From contig CM046835.1 of assembly GCA_025618425.1 (NCBI GenBank), positions 14,705,200-14,769,199 of the forward strand: a DNA stretch of 64,000 bases, in the 5' to 3' direction. A model generated the notes under the pieces. That model saw only the letters and a program-made list of their open reading frames with translations. It had not been told where the DNA came from and did not search any database. Shown here piece after piece: positions 22,854 to 59,532 of the stretch. This stretch comes from Heliocidaris tuberculata. Its lineage: Eukaryota; Echinodermata; Echinoidea; Camarodonta; Echinometridae. Position 1 is the first letter of the stretch. Each line of letters opens with the position of its first letter. The translations under genes were made by a program, and so were the position numbers.

Positions 22854-24819
22854 CTTATACTCATGTGAAACAAAACAAGGCCAGGTTTCCTATTCATCTA
22901 TAATCAGGAACTTTTTTTTTACAGAAAATAATCATTATTGTTCAAAATAGGATAACATGGTAAGCATCAATTTGTCATATTTGGGAAGAAAATGCTGAAT
23001 TAAAAAAGTTATTAAATCATATATCTATATTTGACCCTATACATTGTTACAGATAATGGAAGACTTTTGGGAGGATGATGATGATGAAATCAGATGTCAG
23101 TGGGAGAAAAAGACACAATTTTCTTTTTTAATGACCCTGATTAACACTCAGTATTTTAAAATTTTGCCTAAATTTGTCATAAGCACATCATAAAAAGAGA
23201 ATTTCTAACAAAATATATATGGCCTAAAATACATGTTATAGTGGACTAAAAATCCAAACACAAATGTCTAAAATGATAAATTGTAAAACTTTCTATAATT
23301 CAATTAAAAAATAATCACCATACAAGTATCTGAATAAAGTTCATTCTTTCAAGAAATTATTTGGGATTATTCTCAGTAAACCAAGAGCTGAAATCGTTTA
23401 CACCACCACTGAAAACAAAGTTAGCTATGTAAAATCTAAACAGGATTATAAAAGCATGAATGATACAAATCAATGTAAGCCCTAATGATGAGTGTTTTTC
23501 AAAAAAATTATACTAATTTGGTTTCCCTTTAGGAATCAACAAGAGGCCAAAAAGCTTTATGCAGCAAACTACCTGCTAACCATGTCCTCTTTTACAATCT
23601 TGTTACATTTGTAAGTCACTGCATCCATCATACAATAACAGAAAATACAGAGCATAGTCTAGAAGTTGACTGCACTTAAAAGGGCCAAAATACAGTTCTA
23701 TATGTATAACCTTGTCAAGATCAAATGGAACATCTCTAACTCATTTAATGTATATCTAAAAATGATTGGCAATTTTAGGCATAATTTTTCAAACAACAGA
23801 CATATAAAACGTACCACCCTGATGAAAAATAATTTCATAAAAACTATTTTTATCTACATAACCTTCCACCTGTGCTTAAAATACATTCATCTACATGAAT
23901 ATATCTACAACAATATAATGCAATGTAATACTGAGGATGCACTCATTTCTCATACATAAAATATACAATTTAAGATGCGGGAACCTGTATATACTTCTTT
24001 TGTCCCTAATTCCACTACATAACATTATGCTCTTCTAATGCAGCAGTATATAAAATGTGCATGAAAAGCATGACTTGTACATTAATGTTTACTCTTACGC
24101 TCAAAAGATGAAGACTTTTTATTCTTCAAAACGGCTGTAAACATCAATTAACCTAAGCACTGCATTTCAATCTCTATGAAACATACATGCATGACTAAAA
24201 GATGTACATATACATGTATATTAACAAAGGCTCCATAAAAAGCTTTATATTTTTGTACTTGCAAGAAAAATGAAAAAATTCCCAGAACTTTGGAACTGCA
24301 AGTACATCATAAGCAAAGTTTGACTATATATTTACTGATGAAAAATATATCAATGAGACACAATTTCTGATTTGGTGGATATATGTTCCCTTTGAAAAAC
24401 AATCTTGTTCAAAAGTCTTTCTATTCTAGTTTGAAGCTTGGCTAAATATTCTATGCACATTTATTTCTATTTGGCTCTGTTGACTGTTACAAAATATTTG
24501 TCTCTGAATTTGTAGATTTGAAAAGGAATGACAACAATACTGGCCTGCAGTAACATAGAAATATTTTTCAAAAATACGAACAACAGGATATAAAAAATTT
24601 TTATAAGCAGTATGAAATACTAAAGCCTGCTCTACTGTTCTTTTTCTTTTCTAATTTAAGTAAAAATCAGAGTAAATCAGATTGTTCATTACAAAAACAT
24701 GGATATTCACACAATGAGTTGAACTAAGGTGACAGAAATAAATATAGCAAAGGGGTTGAATCACCTAGAAATAAAATTTGTTTAATGTTGGAAAAGAGAA
24801 AAATCAACTTAGACACTAT
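22854..24819. other. Geneless AT-rich stretch
   Basis: No coding evidence. It could include 3' untranslated sequence of SNX17, since the stop codon at 27506 reads leftward into this side and no end of transcript is visible. Confidence 0.35.
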
Positions 24820-25394
24820 AGGGGCATTTACACTGCAAGCACAAACCCTGAAATTTTCTTACATTCTAGAGTTTCGTCTGAAGTTGCTACCCGCAATCAC
24901 AACAAAAAACCTGAATCAAAAATCCCACTTCTGGCCACGTCTTATAAAGAGTTGCGATTTAATGCAAATAATTTGCAATCGATATCAATCGCAACTCTGT
25001 ACTTAAGAGATAGGAGATTGGAAATTAGCGATTGATTGTAGGACTTGCGATCGATTCGAATCAATCGCAACTCTTTATAAGACGGGGCCCTTTAGTGTGT
25101 GTTTTTTAAACTCCTGCCAAAACTCAGCTGGTGTTTTTAGTGTAAATGCACGCTCTCAAAACAATGGTGAAATATTTTGATGTTTGCTCATGTGACTCTC
25201 CTCATTCAAAGATTTCACATGCTCTCACAGGAGCAGCGACAAGTAGCACATGCCCACTGCTCAAAAAAAAAACCTGAATGTTTCGACTGAAAGCAAACAC
25301 CAATGGTTTTATACTGGTTTTTCCAGCAGTGTAATTGGCAGTTGAAAAACGAATAGTTCCTCAAATTGGGTTATTTTCAGTGTAAATGGCCCTT
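24820..25394. mobile_element. TIR element hosting a nested MITE
   Basis: The outer ends GGGGCATTTACACTGCAAGC and CAGTGTAAATGGCCCTTA are inverted. A second inverted-repeat element lies inside at 24932-25090. Confidence 0.7.
24932..25090. mobile_element. Nested MITE (~159 bp)
   Basis: Ends GGCCACGTCTTATAAAGAGT and ACTCTTTATAAGACGGGGCC, with TTGCGAT/ATCGCAA words throughout. Its position inside the outer element shows it inserted later. Confidence 0.75.
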
Positions 25395-26231
25395 AAACGA
25401 CACCAAAGAGGGGGAAGTTGAACTTGAAATTAACTTCCATGAACTCATAATATTATGCCAGTGAGTTGATAAATCAAGGGTAATTTTACTTACGGTGCCG
25501 ATTTAGTATTTAAACTTGCACTAGCTTTTCACAGAAGTAATATTTGAAGCTGATACTTTAAATACAAGACACCAGCATGAAACTAATACAAATGGTGATT
25601 GGTTCCCTTCAAACGAAAACACAAAGGATGCAAACCTACTGTCATCTCATTAGAAATCACAAAGAGTAATAAAGTATAAAATTGCGCATATCAGGTATAA
25701 TCTCAAGAAATTTGCACCAACAGGATGATGATTCTTAGGGTATTGAAATTATCATGCTGGAAATAGTCATGAGTACTTACAAAGAAGAAGGAAACATTAT
25801 TTACAGCAGGATTATCAAATATTAGTAATTTGATACTTTCATCTTGGATTCACTGTACATGCAAGCCTCAAATACTCTTGTTCTTCAAAAATAAAGATGA
25901 ACTTGCATAAAATGGCAAAGAGACTCATAAAATATATTAAACTTGATGAAAGAAAGTCGAAGTGAAATGATAAAATGAAAGAATATAATATTGAAAACAA
26001 AGTGAAAGATTGAAGAACACAGGTAAATAAGAAAAAAATACCATGAATGTTTCTGTACATGCACGTGATAAACATCACCACAATATACTTCTTTTAAATT
26101 AAATGACTTAATAAATTTACTTAATCACCACTTGTATGCCTATATTACTTGTTGTAGTGCCAACATATCTGCATTTTCATTGCAATAACACATACAACAG
26201 TATCATAAACAATACTGGAGACTTCAGGATT
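25395..26231. other. Geneless AT-rich stretch
   Basis: No supported feature. Confidence 0.4.
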
Positions 26232-27078
26232 TAAAGTGAAAGTCCACCCTGGTATTAAGTTGATTTGAATAAAAGAAGAAAAGTAAGAGAAACAGATTAG
26301 TGAATGTTTGAGTAAAATCCGATAAGGTAGTTTAGCGAAAACGTCGTGGCGCATAAGAACGCGGGAAAGACGCATAGAGGAAAACTGCAAGTTTTGTATG
26401 TGCTTATAAAATTAGAATCAGGCATATCTGAATAAAATTTTTCATTTTATTTTGCTTAAAATTGTTCAAATATTTGAATACTAATTCTACATTGTAATAT
26501 TTTGAGTCTGCCTTAATAGGATAAAATTATGATTTTGAGCAAATTTGTCATATGCGTTTTTCCCACGTTCTTACGCGCCACGACGTTTCGCTAAGCTACC
26601 TATTAAAGTAGTAAGAAATTTTTGAATTTTTGAAGTTGTAATCAATCAAGTACAAATTGTCAACTTCAGGATTTAAAGTGAAAGTCCACATATCTTGCGA
26701 GCTCCTCTCCCATTTGCTCAGTACAGAAAATCTCATGAATTTAGATTTTCTTAGTTTTTGATGAAGGAATAGATCTGTTTTATACAGGTTTTGTGTGAAA
26801 ACATATGAGCAATGATTATATATAAGGTGTATGTATGACTGAATACTTTCTTTAGAGAAAATCGAAATTAATGATTTTTGGTGGACAGGGCAAATGGGAG
26901 AGGAGCTCACAAGATACGTCCCAGAGTTGCCAGTTTGTGTTTGACTAATTACAACTTCAAAAATTCATAATTTTCTTATTTCTTATCGTATTTTGCTCAA
27001 ACCTTCACTCATCTGTTTCTTTAATTTTTCTGCTTCTTTTAAAACCAACTTTTAATCAGGGTGGACTTCCCGTTTAAA
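26232..27078. mobile_element. TIR element of family B with nested MITE
   Basis: Left end AAAGTGAAAGTCCACCCTGG, right end CAGGGTGGACTTCCCGTTTA. A second copy of the left-end phrase AGGATTTAAAGTGAAAGTCC occurs internally at about 26670, so the unit is composite. Another MITE interrupts it at 26325-26603. A partial relative is at 4000-4205. Confidence 0.65.
26325..26603. mobile_element. Nested TIR MITE (~279 bp)
   Basis: The ends GGTAGTTTAGCGAAAACGTC and GACGTTTCGCTAAGCTACC are inverted for about 45 bp, including CGTGGCGCATAAGAACG. Family B sequence resumes after it. Confidence 0.75.
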
Positions 27079-27505
27079 GTAGGAAAATTTTCAAATGGAG
27101 TTATGTATTTCTACATCATCTCATTTATATTCTTCAACATTTCATAGTTTGCTGGGACTTAATATCATATCTAGTAGAAGAGCAAATCAATTATCCATAG
27201 TAATGACTGGAATTTAACAATCTCACAAACATTGTTAATATGACATTCCAATGCCATACTTTTTTAAAGCAGTAGAGAGCACAATTCTTCTGGTCTGTGA
27301 GAAATTGACATACACAACATGTACATGTATGCAACTATCCAAGAAAGAAACAATGGAAACATGGTGATCTCACAAGGTAATGAAAGTGTTTCTAATGATT
27401 TTTTTTTTTTTTTTCTTCTTCTTCTTCTTCCTATGCAATGATAAAATACATAGTAGAACATGTACAAAAAGAAAGAAGAAAGAAAGTTCAAAGTTCTCCG
27501 AAGAT

Positions 27506-52213
<24,708 letters not shown>

Positions 52214-52440
52214 TCTCGCTCTAAGCCTGACCTAAGGTTCTTTCAAAACTATAAAGACGAAAAAAATGACAGATCATTAGCGCTCAGCAATTTAGCAGTG
52301 CAGTACCAGTCCACCGCCTTTACAGAAAATGTTAGGACAAGATGGCCCTCTTTTGGCCCTTTATCACGCAGAACACGGTCGACCGGCATCAGGCACGCGG
52401 AAAGCTTGTGTAGATGGCCATCTCGTTATAGGCAATCTCT
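52214..52440 (-). promoter_or_regulatory. Probable SNX17 5' leader / proximal promoter
   Basis: Lies directly upstream of the start codon. Contains an AAGATGGCC-type YY1-like motif at about 52339 and GATGGCCATCT at about 52415. A pyrimidine tract ending in CTTTATAG at about 52240-52255 could be the 3' splice site of an untranslated-exon intron. All by inspection only. Confidence 0.3.
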
Positions 52441-53399
52441 ATAATGCTATACAGTTGCCAGCAGACTAGCGCCTACTTGTAGTGGGAGTGTCCCTTTCAT
52501 TTGGCATTTCTTCTCTTTGTTAGGCTCTACGATTTTCTTTCTATCAGTAATCGTTTCTTATATGAATTCGACTCTTCTGTATTGTATGGACCTGTATGGT
52601 GGAAACCATCTGAGAAAGCGGTCCATGCAATCTCAAGAACATTTCAATTTTCAAGAAATGAATCACCTTGAAATGCAAACAAAAAACAACAAACAACAAC
52701 AAAATCAAAACAAAAATACTGGCAAGACAAGGCAAATGGACACATGAACTGAACTGGACACAGTCATGAACTGAACTGTTGTTTTACCTTGAATTAGTAC
52801 TCTGTGGCAATGTCTTAGAATAATGCTACGAGAGGAGTAAAAAAAAAAATCATAAGTAGGCCTTAATTGTTTTCCCCCCTGTTTTCCCTCCCATTTGTTC
52901 AAACATAAACATCCGGAAAAGTTTGAACCTGGGTAAACTATGATTTCCTGTAGGCCTACTAATCAATGTAAAGAGGGGCCTCATCATCATCATCATCATG
53001 CTGGGCGAGAAAATTTTCTGATGACGAACTTGACGTTTCCTGTGCATGCACATGTGCCGAGCACAAATCAACTGTAATAGGCCTAGGAAGTGCATGTTGT
53101 TGAAAATGCCACGCCCATTCTTAAAGTGCCACGCCCACTTCGGTAAATTCTCGGCTACGTCAAAGAGGCCTGCGCCTACACCGTACCCTCGTGGAGATGG
53201 AGCCCATTGATCTGTATGGGTCCCTGTACATAGTGATAGGGGGAATCGAGCCACACCTCGGGTATCTAAAAAGTCATGTGTACGTTTTGACATTATGACA
53301 GAATACATTTCTAAAGTTTCAGTTTGTGAGAAAAATAACTTATAACCTGTTAAAAATTCGAATGAATAGAATTCAGCTCAGGTAGAACTGGGATACCTA
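52441..53399. other. Intergenic sequence upstream of SNX17
   Basis: Includes a short (CAT)n at about 52981-52999. The 152-codon minus frame at 52850-53308 has no recognisable domain and runs through that microsatellite, so it is not called. Confidence 0.45.
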
Positions 53400-53846
53400 G
53401 AACATTTCATGAAAATCAAGTAGACACATGCTTTTAACATGAAGAAGAGAAAGTTATAGTAAGAATAAAAAGCGAATGATACATGTAGCCTACGCCGAGT
53501 TATCCTCTTACTGAATTGAATGCCATAGCTGCAGGGTAGCCAATTTGACAAAGATCATTGAAGATTCGATCTATAAAGTGAATAGCTTCAACAAGGCCCT
53601 GTCAGAATTCGATCGAATTTGATTGAGCTCAGGTGGAAAAGAAAATGATGGAAATCAAAATATACTTGTAAAAGTCAGTTAGGTGGTAGAAGGAAGACGA
53701 GAAAGTTTAAAAATAAGAATTATATTTGCTTCACCAACACCCATTAATTTTGATGGAATTTTAGAACGGCATAGTATAGGGTCACGGTAGCCAGGACTGA
53801 CTCTGGAGGCAAAAATAGCTTCACAAATACGCTTTATTTGGTCTCT

Positions 53847-54072
53847 AATAAACCGGTTCTGTAATATATACAAATTTATGCACACTTCTTTTCTGAGCAC
53901 GTAGTGACGAGCTATTCCAATAACCTGCTTTTTATAAATAAGCCTCAATGCTTGGAATCCAGTTTGCATACATTACTTGTTGCTATGTCCGGCAAGCTTT
54001 CAGGTTGTCAAGAACAACCTTTGTTTGAAAGGTATGTATAAAATTTGCAACATTACCGAAGCGGTCTATTGG
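53847..54072 (+). mobile_element. Short TIR MITE, copy 1
   Basis: Starts AATAAACCGGTTCTGTAATA and ends CATTACCGAAGCGGTCTATT. An inverted second copy lies 400 bp away. Confidence 0.65.
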
Positions 54073-54479
54073 AAAGAGAAAAAAGGGTAACCAAGCCTTC
54101 GAGTGAATCGAACAGAGCGCAGACAGAGTTGAGGTGGCAGAAGATTTATGACAATCAAACTACCATTAGTCTTTTAAAATCAAACGTAGTATTTACGTTT
54201 AGAAAGCAGAAGAGAAAAAAATTGTCAATGTCAATGCATTATAAGTGTCAATGCATTATAAAATTGATGGAAGTTGTGAGGTTAACGGCTTGCACTGATA
54301 CCGTCTGCTGACTTTTCCAGAACGCCGTACAGAAAAGACAGGTTGGTGAGCCAAAAAGCTGTTTTTGACTACTGCAACAAAGAATGTTGACAGAGACAAT
54401 ACCACGTATTTTGTTCTCTTCAAAAGTGAAATAAGGGATAGCAAAGATTCGAATGAATCGAATAGACCTCAGACAGGGT

Positions 54480-54711
54480 CCAATAGACCGGTTAGGTAAT
54501 GTATTCAAATTGCATACCTTTCAAACAAAGGTTGTTCTTGACAACCTGAAAGGTTGCCCATGGCTTGCCGGACATAGCAACACGTAACGTATGCAAACTG
54601 GATTCCAAGCATTGAGGCTCATTTATAAAAAGCAGGTTAATGGAATAGCGTCACTAGGTGCTCAAAGAAGGAATGTGCATAAAGTTGTATTCATTACAGA
54701 ACCGGTCTATT
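54480..54711 (-). mobile_element. Short TIR MITE, copy 2 (inverted)
   Basis: Carries AACAAAGGTTGTTCTTGACA and GATTCCAAGCATTGAGGCTC, the reverse complement of copy 1, and ends ACAGAACCGGTCTATT. Confidence 0.7.
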
Positions 54712-55099
54712 GTCAGGAGATTTATGGAAGTCGAATGGACGTAATTATAGTCTAGAATCTCGCATGTTGAAAATAAACGTGATAAAGAAGAGAAAATAAT
54801 GAAATTTGACAAAATGATAGTGTATCTTAATAGAAATGGAAAGGCTAATTAGCTTCACGTCATTAATACTTTATGATGGCTCTTCCCAAATGCTTAGAAT
54901 ATAGGTTTCCTATAGTCCCCATCTATCATCGCCAATGGTAGGACCGGTGCAATAGCCCCCATCTATCACCGCCAGTGATTGGTGAACTATTTACCTCAAA
55001 AACGGAAGCTTATCGGACATTCTACTATGGCATTTGTAAGTTGTGAAGCTAATAGCTTCACCAATACAATGTGATGGCTCTTTCAAAACGCCATACTAG

Positions 55100-55359
55100 C
55101 AGGGGCGGCGCCAGGTTATTTAAATAGGGGGGGGGCAAAATGACGCGTATAGCAACGTCTCACCTCGAGAGTCTTGAAATAACAAATAGGACTATAACAG
55201 TTATGTCATAATTGCATGGCCTAGCCTTCTCTTCTCCATTTCCCCTTATCTTTCTCCTTTTTCCCCCCTTCTTCCTCTTTTCTTTTTTTTTTTTTTTTTG
55301 CTCGCTTAAAAAATGATAAGGGGGACGGCCGCCCCCTGTCCCCTGTAGCGCCGCCCCTG
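55100..55359. mobile_element. hAT-like MITE with 8-bp target duplication
   Basis: The termini CAGGGGCGGCGC and GCGCCGCCCCTG are perfect inverses, flanked by CATACTAG at 55092-55099 and 55360-55367. The interior has G, T and C tracts. Inserted in the ~300-bp array. Confidence 0.9.
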
Positions 55360-55903
55360 CATACTAGGGTATATTAATTAGGGTCACTGAGGATTCATTT
55401 TGTGAGGCAAAGAGCTCCACCATTACCCTGTTCAAAACTTCGAATAAACAGCATTGAGCTCAGATAGAGCTCTGGTATGAATTGGCATAATATTATTGAC
55501 AATGAAGAATTAATAGCAAATGAATTATAAGGTTAAAGTTTTCACCATTGCCAGCTGACGGCTATTTAGAACGTCATATAGGGTATAGTCAGGATTTGTG
55601 AAGCAAAAGGGCAAAAAGCTTCACAATTCCCTTTTTGTTGTGTCTTGCAAAGCCAGATAAGAGTAGCCAAAATTCGAAACAGAGCTTAGATCATGCAGAT
55701 AGAGTTCAGGTGGCAGAAGAATTATGAAAATCATATTGACTTATGATTTTAAAAACACACATCTTTGAAAGGAAGAAGGGAAAAGAATGAAAACATGAAG
55801 TGCTAATGCATGCATGGTAATAAAATGATGCACAGTTGTGAGGCGCTATAGTTTCATCAATTCCATTATGCGGTGGCTTTTGGAAGCGCCATATCATACA
55901 TGG

Positions 55904-56075
55904 GCCGCGGAACCGGGGAGGGGGGGCTGGGGGGCTGCAACCCCCCACTATTTTGAGTAGACACGTTTCATAAAACCTCTGAAAAAGGTTCGAAAATTGT
56001 CATTAATGAGTAAAATCAAATCAGCCCCCCCCCCCCCAACTTTCAAAAACGCTCCGCAGCCCCCGGTATATACAG
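55904..56075. mobile_element. GC-ended repeat with C tracts
   Basis: Roughly inverse ends GGGCCGCGGAACCGGGG and GCTCCGCAGCCCCCGG surround CCCCCACTATTTTGAGTAGA and a C run at about 56025-56037. Boundaries are approximate. Confidence 0.5.
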
Positions 56076-56415
56076 GGTAGCCAGAATTTGTGAAGAAAAA
56101 AATCGTCACCCACACCCTTCGCGATCGTTGGGTCTTTTTGATTGCGAGAAAAAGGTAGAAAATATTCGAGTGAATCAAATAGAGTGCAACAAGCGTTCAG
56201 ATGGCATAAGATTTATTGAAATCAAGGTGACTTAAACCTTTAAAGTCACACATGTTGTAGAATGAAGGATAAAAAATTATGGAAATAGGAAGTAAAAAGT
56301 GCATTAAAAATGTAAGTTGAGAAACTTATAGGTTCACCATCTCGGGGCTTTTTAGAATGCTACAGTATTTCCCTAGAACATGGTAGCCAGTAATCGTGAG
56401 GCAAATAGCTTCACC

Positions 56416-56753
56416 CAGGGGCGGATCCAGGATTTTGTATAAGGAGGGGCACACAAATGCAGGTTTGTCATTTTTTGGAAACTGCTTGGAGGGAGACCCA
56501 TATTTTTTTTTTTTCTTCTTTTTTTTTTTTTTTTTGGTCTTGCCAGCTCTCGAAAAGTCGCTCCGGGGGGGGGGCGGGGGCGGCGGGGGGGGGGGGGGCG
56601 ATAAAAAAAATCGCCAGCCCTCCGAAATTATGGGGGTCCAGTTCCAGTGCTAAAGGGGGGAACAATCAAAAAAGGGAGGCACAATGCTTACTCTTCTTCC
56701 AAAGGGGGGGGGGGCACGGGCCGGGTGTGCCCTCCCCCCTAAATCCGCCACTG
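56416..56753. mobile_element. hAT-like MITE with poly-T/poly-G interior
   Basis: Ends CAGGGGCGGATCCAGGATTT and AAATCCGCCACTG. Target duplication GCTTCACC / GTTTCACC (7 of 8) at 56408-56415 and 56754-56761. Contains a T-rich stretch (56503-56535) and G tracts. Confidence 0.85.
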
Positions 56754-57400
56754 GTTTCACCTATACCCTTTGTCATGTTCGTTGGTTTTCTTGCATGCAT
56801 GGCAAGCGATAAACGGATGGTTATGGAGTGACTCGAGTACAGCTATAGTTCAGGAAGAACTTAGATGACAGAATATTTCTGGAAAGAAATAGGATCGAGG
56901 ACAAAGTCACCAATCGTGCGGAACGAAGAAAAGAAAATTATAATGCAAATAAAAAGTGCAAACGCATTTTGCAAATGCAGATAAAAAGTGCAAATGCATT
57001 TTGATTGCAAGTTCTGAGGCTACTTGCTTCATAAATGACTCTTGTGGCTCTTTTCGAACGCCAAAGTAGGGTAATCAAAATCATTTTAAGATTCAATTTG
57101 TGAGGCAAAGAACTTCACCAATATAGGCCTATACCCTTTATAATTCGATGGCTCTTCTTAACAACGTTAATGGTAAACAAAATTCGACTTTTAAGGGCAA
57201 AGGCTTTAGAATGCCCTTTTGGAAAGCCAGAGAAGAGAAGTGAAAACTCGAATAAATCGAAAAGGAACTCAGACACTTAAAAGTCATTTAGGTAGCAGAA
57301 CGAAAAAGGGCAAGTTAGGAATGACAGATTTGCAATTAAATTACAATTGCAAGTTTTTAAATGCGCGAGCGATTGTCAGCAAAATATTAAGATGAATCTT

Positions 57401-57512
57401 GCTATAATATAATAAGATTTTTGATACCGGTTTTTATCATATTTGCACGAGGGCCCGCTCCCAGAAACACAGTGTCAGTCGTAATTAGTCAAACTGTACA
57501 ACCATCCATTTC
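57401..57512. other. Short spacer
   Basis: No feature seen. Confidence 0.4.
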
Positions 57513-59532
57513 ATAATAATAATAATAATACAATACATTTATTAGGCGCTTAATACGGATGTTTCTAAGCGCACGGTTTACCGGAAAATTAAGATTAAAT
57601 CCAAAATAATACAAAAATACAAAAATTATTAGAAACCTTATGTAATTCAAACAATAGATACAGTGTATAAATACGGTAAATGAATACTGAAAATCAAAGT
57701 CGGTGTGCACCTCCATCGACCGACCCACAACTGGGCCATTCCAGAGGACTATCTACTAAAAAGGTAAGTTTTCAGCAGGGACTGATTAACTGATTAACGG
57801 AAGTGGCTAGATGTATATAGGCAGGTAGAGAATTCCAGAGAGAAGGGGCAATTGTAGAAAAAGCACGATCACCATATTTTGTGGAAGTGCGAGGTCCAGG
57901 AGTTAACTGCATTGTAGAGGATGAACGGAGGGACCTTGAAGAAGTAGTGGAACGTAAGGAAATGAGATCTGTGAGATACTTGGGGGCTTGCCCATTCAGA
58001 ATTTTGTACGTAAGCAGAAGAACTTTAAAAGATATACGGTGATGTATCGGAAGCCAGTGGAGAGAACGGAGGATTGGGGTTATGGGCTCGGATTTCCTGG
58101 AGAGGGAGACAAGTCTTGCGGCAGAATTTTGTACCCGTTGAAGTGGAAGTAAATGTGTATGAGGGAGGTTAGAAAATATGGAATTACAATAATCTAGGTG
58201 ACAGGAAACAAATGCATGAGTTAATTTGGCAGTTGTGGGTCGGTCAAGTAGTTTCCTTATCTTCCCAATTTTGAACAATCCAAAAGATGCAGACTTACAA
58301 ATGTGTTTAATGTGGTGTTGTAGGGTAAGATTTTTGTCAATGATCAAACCAAGATCACGTACCCATTCACTACTCTTAATAGAAACATTATCAGTAACTA
58401 AATCCGGAAATGAAGTGGTGTTTCTATGTTTGGAATATATGTGGATCAACTCTGATTTTCGTTCATTGAGGCAATGCTTGTTGTTTGAGGACCAGATTTT
58501 AATGTCCTCAAGACAGTTGAGAAGTTTTTGAGCTGCTTCAGCCTTTTCATTTGGTTTCAGTGTAACATAAATCTGTGTGTCGTCAGCATACACGACATGC
58601 TGAACACCTCGTTGGGATTCAATGACTTTGGACAATGGACTGGTATAAAGAAGAAAAAGGAGCGGCCCGACCACGGAACCTTGCGGAACCCCGCAGGTCA
58701 GCGGGAATGGTGAAGAGAGCGTGTCATTGATGAAGACTCGTTGAGTACGGCTGTGAAGATATGAACGGATCCATTCGAGAACAGTTCCGGATATCAAGAA
58801 ATCTTTTTCGAGACGGCGAAGTAACACACTGTGGCCGATAGTGTCAAAAGCAGCTGTGTAGTCCAGGAGGACTAACACTGCTTCATTCCCCTTGTCTACG
58901 GCCAGTAGAAGATCATTGAAAAGTTTAACCAAGGCAGTTTCTGTTGAATGATGATTTCGATATGAAGATTGAAAAACAGGAAACATGCCGGATCTTTCAA
59001 GGTAATCTTTGAGTTGTGATGACACAATCCTCTCCAGGACCTTGCCCAAAAAGGGAAGATTAGCAATGGGTCTGTAATTATTGAGTCCATTTGGGTCAAG
59101 TGAAGACTTCTTGAGGAGAGGGAGAAGTAGAGATGTCTTGAATGGTTCTGGGACGAGACCAGAGGACAAGGAGAGGTTGAACAACTTGGTAATGACAGGA
59201 AGAATATCATCCAGAGTGCCCTTCAACAACCAGGTAGGTATTGGATCCAATTTACAGTACTTAGGTGGTAGTGATGTGATAAGTTCCTTAACTTCCAGAT
59301 CAGATACAAGACAGAATTCTGAAAGTTCACACTGAGATGGAGCAGCCAAGGTTGTGATTGCTGGCACTGGAACTGAGTCAGAGAAGGCAGATACAACGTT
59401 GGATACCTTCTCAGCAAAAAACTTTGCAAACCTGTTTGCAAGTTCAGAGTCCGACGAGTGGTCAGGGAGAATTAATGAGTGATGTGATGAGGAGAGTGAT
59501 TTTACAAGACTGAAGAGTCTCTTGGTATCAGC
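57513..59532 (-). mobile_element. CR1/L2-like LINE fragment with open reverse transcriptase frame
   Basis: The frame is open from 59532 to 57772 on the minus strand (about 587 codons, no stop). In order from residue 1 at 59367: NNYRPIANL near 97, LDYTAAFD (Asp169, palm motif A), GVPQGSVVGPLLF near 226-238, YADD at 260-263, a KxxHCLN block, a conserved RxLHWLP region and a C-terminal RSLRSS segment. These identify the RT and downstream connector of the CR1/L2/Rex group in the Jockey superfamily. One oddity is TIGH where TIDH is usual. The 3' UTR runs to an (ATT)n tail at 57514-57530. The endonuclease part is absent, and the fragment stops exactly at the inverted ACAACTACCCCC element, so it is 5'-truncated or interrupted. 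Not autonomous. Confidence 0.9.

Larger units (their letters stand above)
53400..57400. repeat. Decayed tandem array, ~300-bp unit, with insertions
   Basis: The phrase GTGATGGCTCTTTCAAAACGCCAT and variants recurs near 54300, 54870, 55064, 55548, 55862, 56340, 57025 and 57140. In the same order around it lie GAATCAAATAGA-CAGA, GTGGCAGAAGATTTATGA-AATCAA, GTTGTGAGGCTA-AGCTTCACCA and GGTAGCCAGAATTTGTGAGGC. Spacing corrected for insertions is about 300 bp. Units are diverged, so the array is old. Confidence 0.65.

Noticed and set aside
52850..53308. 152-codon minus-strand frame
   Set aside because: It reads through a CAT microsatellite (Met run), shows no domain and lacks codon character.
58226..59335. 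Plus-strand frames across the LINE
   Set aside because: Antisense shadows of the reverse transcriptase frame.
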